In this document: positions 14,038 through 14,472 of the stretch, one piece after another
How the letters are laid out: each line of letters opens with the position of its first letter
Numbering within the stretch: the stretch's first letter is position 1
NCBI GenBank assembly: GCA_018375675.1
Contig: JAHACW010000058.1
Location: 1 to 14,472, forward strand
Reading direction: 5' to 3'
From: Actinomyces sp.
Lineage (GTDB): Bacteria > Actinomycetota > Actinomycetes > Actinomycetales > Actinomycetaceae
DNA: 14,472 nt
The notes under the pieces: model-generated
Database searches by the model: none
Told to the model about the DNA's origin: nothing
Seen by the model: the letters and a program-made list of their open reading frames with translations, nothing else
Program-made: the position numbers and the translations under genes

Positions 14038-14472
14038 TCAGACGTTCAGGGTCGCGAATTCGGCGAGAGCCAGGGGGCGCCCCGCGCTCATCTCCGCGCG
14101 CATGAGGTCCACGACCGCGTCGAGGCCCTGGCCGGGGCGAGCGGCCGCCGCGACGGCGCGCTGGCGCTCGTAGGAGGCCCCGATCGTCAGGATCGTCTCC
14201 AGTCCGGCGAACTCGCGCGCGCAGTTCAGGTCGGCGGCCACGGGGGCCAGCTCTTCCTTCAAACGAGCGATGCCGTCGCGCGCGCTCTCGGTCGTGCCGT
14301 CGCGCGAGACGATAAGGGTTGCGTCCATGCCATATCGCGCCGAGCGCCACTTGTTTTCGGCAACGAACCAATCCGGCAGGGAGGGAAGCGGCTCACCCGC
14401 ATCGTACAGGCGCGAGAAGTGCTCGACGAGGACGTGGGTGAAGGCTGCGAAGGTGCCGACCTCGGTCGCGTT
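14038..14472 (-). CDS. Glutamate-cysteine ligase, GCS2/YbdK family (3' part only)
   Basis: The frame is open to the window edge on the minus strand and ends at TGA 14038-14040, so 144 C-terminal residues are visible and the start is outside. The diagnostic stretch is ENKWRSARYGMDATLI, the C-terminal active-site block of the GCS2 carboxylate-amine ligases, followed by LNCAREFAGLE and GASYERQRAVA. These enzymes join glutamate to an amine such as cysteine using ATP, as in gamma-glutamylcysteine formation. In actinobacteria the relatives include EgtA of ergothioneine synthesis and uncharacterised YbdK-like proteins. The visible third of the protein does not allow a choice between these, so no gene symbol is given. 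The internal ATG at 14328 is not the start, because the conserved ENKWRSARYG block lies before it. Confidence 0.85.
   Translation of the reverse strand, partial: NATEVGTFAAFTHVLVEHFSRLYDAGEPLPSLPDWFVAENKWRSARYGMDATLIVSRDGTTESARDGIARLKEELAPVAADLNCAREFAGLETILTIGASYERQRAVAAAARPGQGLDAVVDLMRAEMSAGRPLALAEFATLNV

Noticed and set aside
1..14472. CRISPR array, tRNA/rRNA genes, insertion sequence or phage genes
   Set aside because: I looked for repeated spacers, clover-leaf-like segments, transposase motifs and terminal inverted repeats by eye and saw none.

Overview
This window looks like chromosomal DNA from a high-GC Gram-positive bacterium (Actinomycetota), most likely an Actinomyces/Schaalia-type organism. 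The evidence is the very high G+C with GC-rich third codon positions, frequent GTG starts, an sdhC-sdhA-sdhB operon with a single five-helix cytochrome b, the gene order nnr-alr-tsaE-tsaB-rimI, and several starts that lie 6-7 nt behind a TANNNT-like -10 box with no Shine-Dalgarno sequence (leaderless type). The genus is inferred from overall resemblance, not from a marker gene.

Layout. (1) 1-4381, plus strand: the 3' part of a bifunctional NAD(P)H-hydrate repair gene (nnr), alanine racemase (alr), then tsaE, tsaB and rimI. alr/tsaE and tsaB/rimI overlap by 4 nt. (2) 4382-8114, plus strand: a 231-nt regulatory region, the succinate dehydrogenase operon sdhCAB, and a 13-bp perfect hairpin terminator. 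(3) 8115-9641, plus strand: a 78-residue two-helix membrane protein of unknown function, then tsaD. (4) 9657-13927, minus strand: a two-gene operon with a 4-nt overlap. The first gene encodes a large MprF-like aminoacyl-phospholipid synthase (membrane domain plus DUF2156/LPG_synthase_C domain). The second encodes a membrane-anchored serine esterase whose catalytic domain is predicted to face outside. (5) 13928-14472, minus strand: a terminator hairpin and the 3' end of a GCS2-family glutamate-cysteine ligase gene that runs off the window.

How the genes work together. TsaE, TsaB and TsaD are three of the four bacterial proteins that make N6-threonylcarbamoyladenosine (t6A) at tRNA position 37. 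The fourth (TsaC/YwlC) is not here. RimI is their usual neighbour and acetylates a protein N-terminus. Nnr repairs damaged NAD(P)H, and Alr supplies D-alanine for the cell wall. SdhCAB oxidises succinate and passes electrons to the quinone pool. The synthase/esterase pair most likely adds and removes an amino acid on membrane lipids, which tunes surface charge. Such synthase-hydrolase pairs are known in some Actinobacteria and enterococci, but the substrate here is unproven.

Most of the window is conserved housekeeping DNA. I see no tRNA, rRNA, CRISPR array, transposon, phage gene or integration site. The points most worth follow-up are the lipid-modification operon, the run of leaderless promoters, and the insertion of sdhCAB into the usual tsaE-tsaB-rimI-tsaD cluster.
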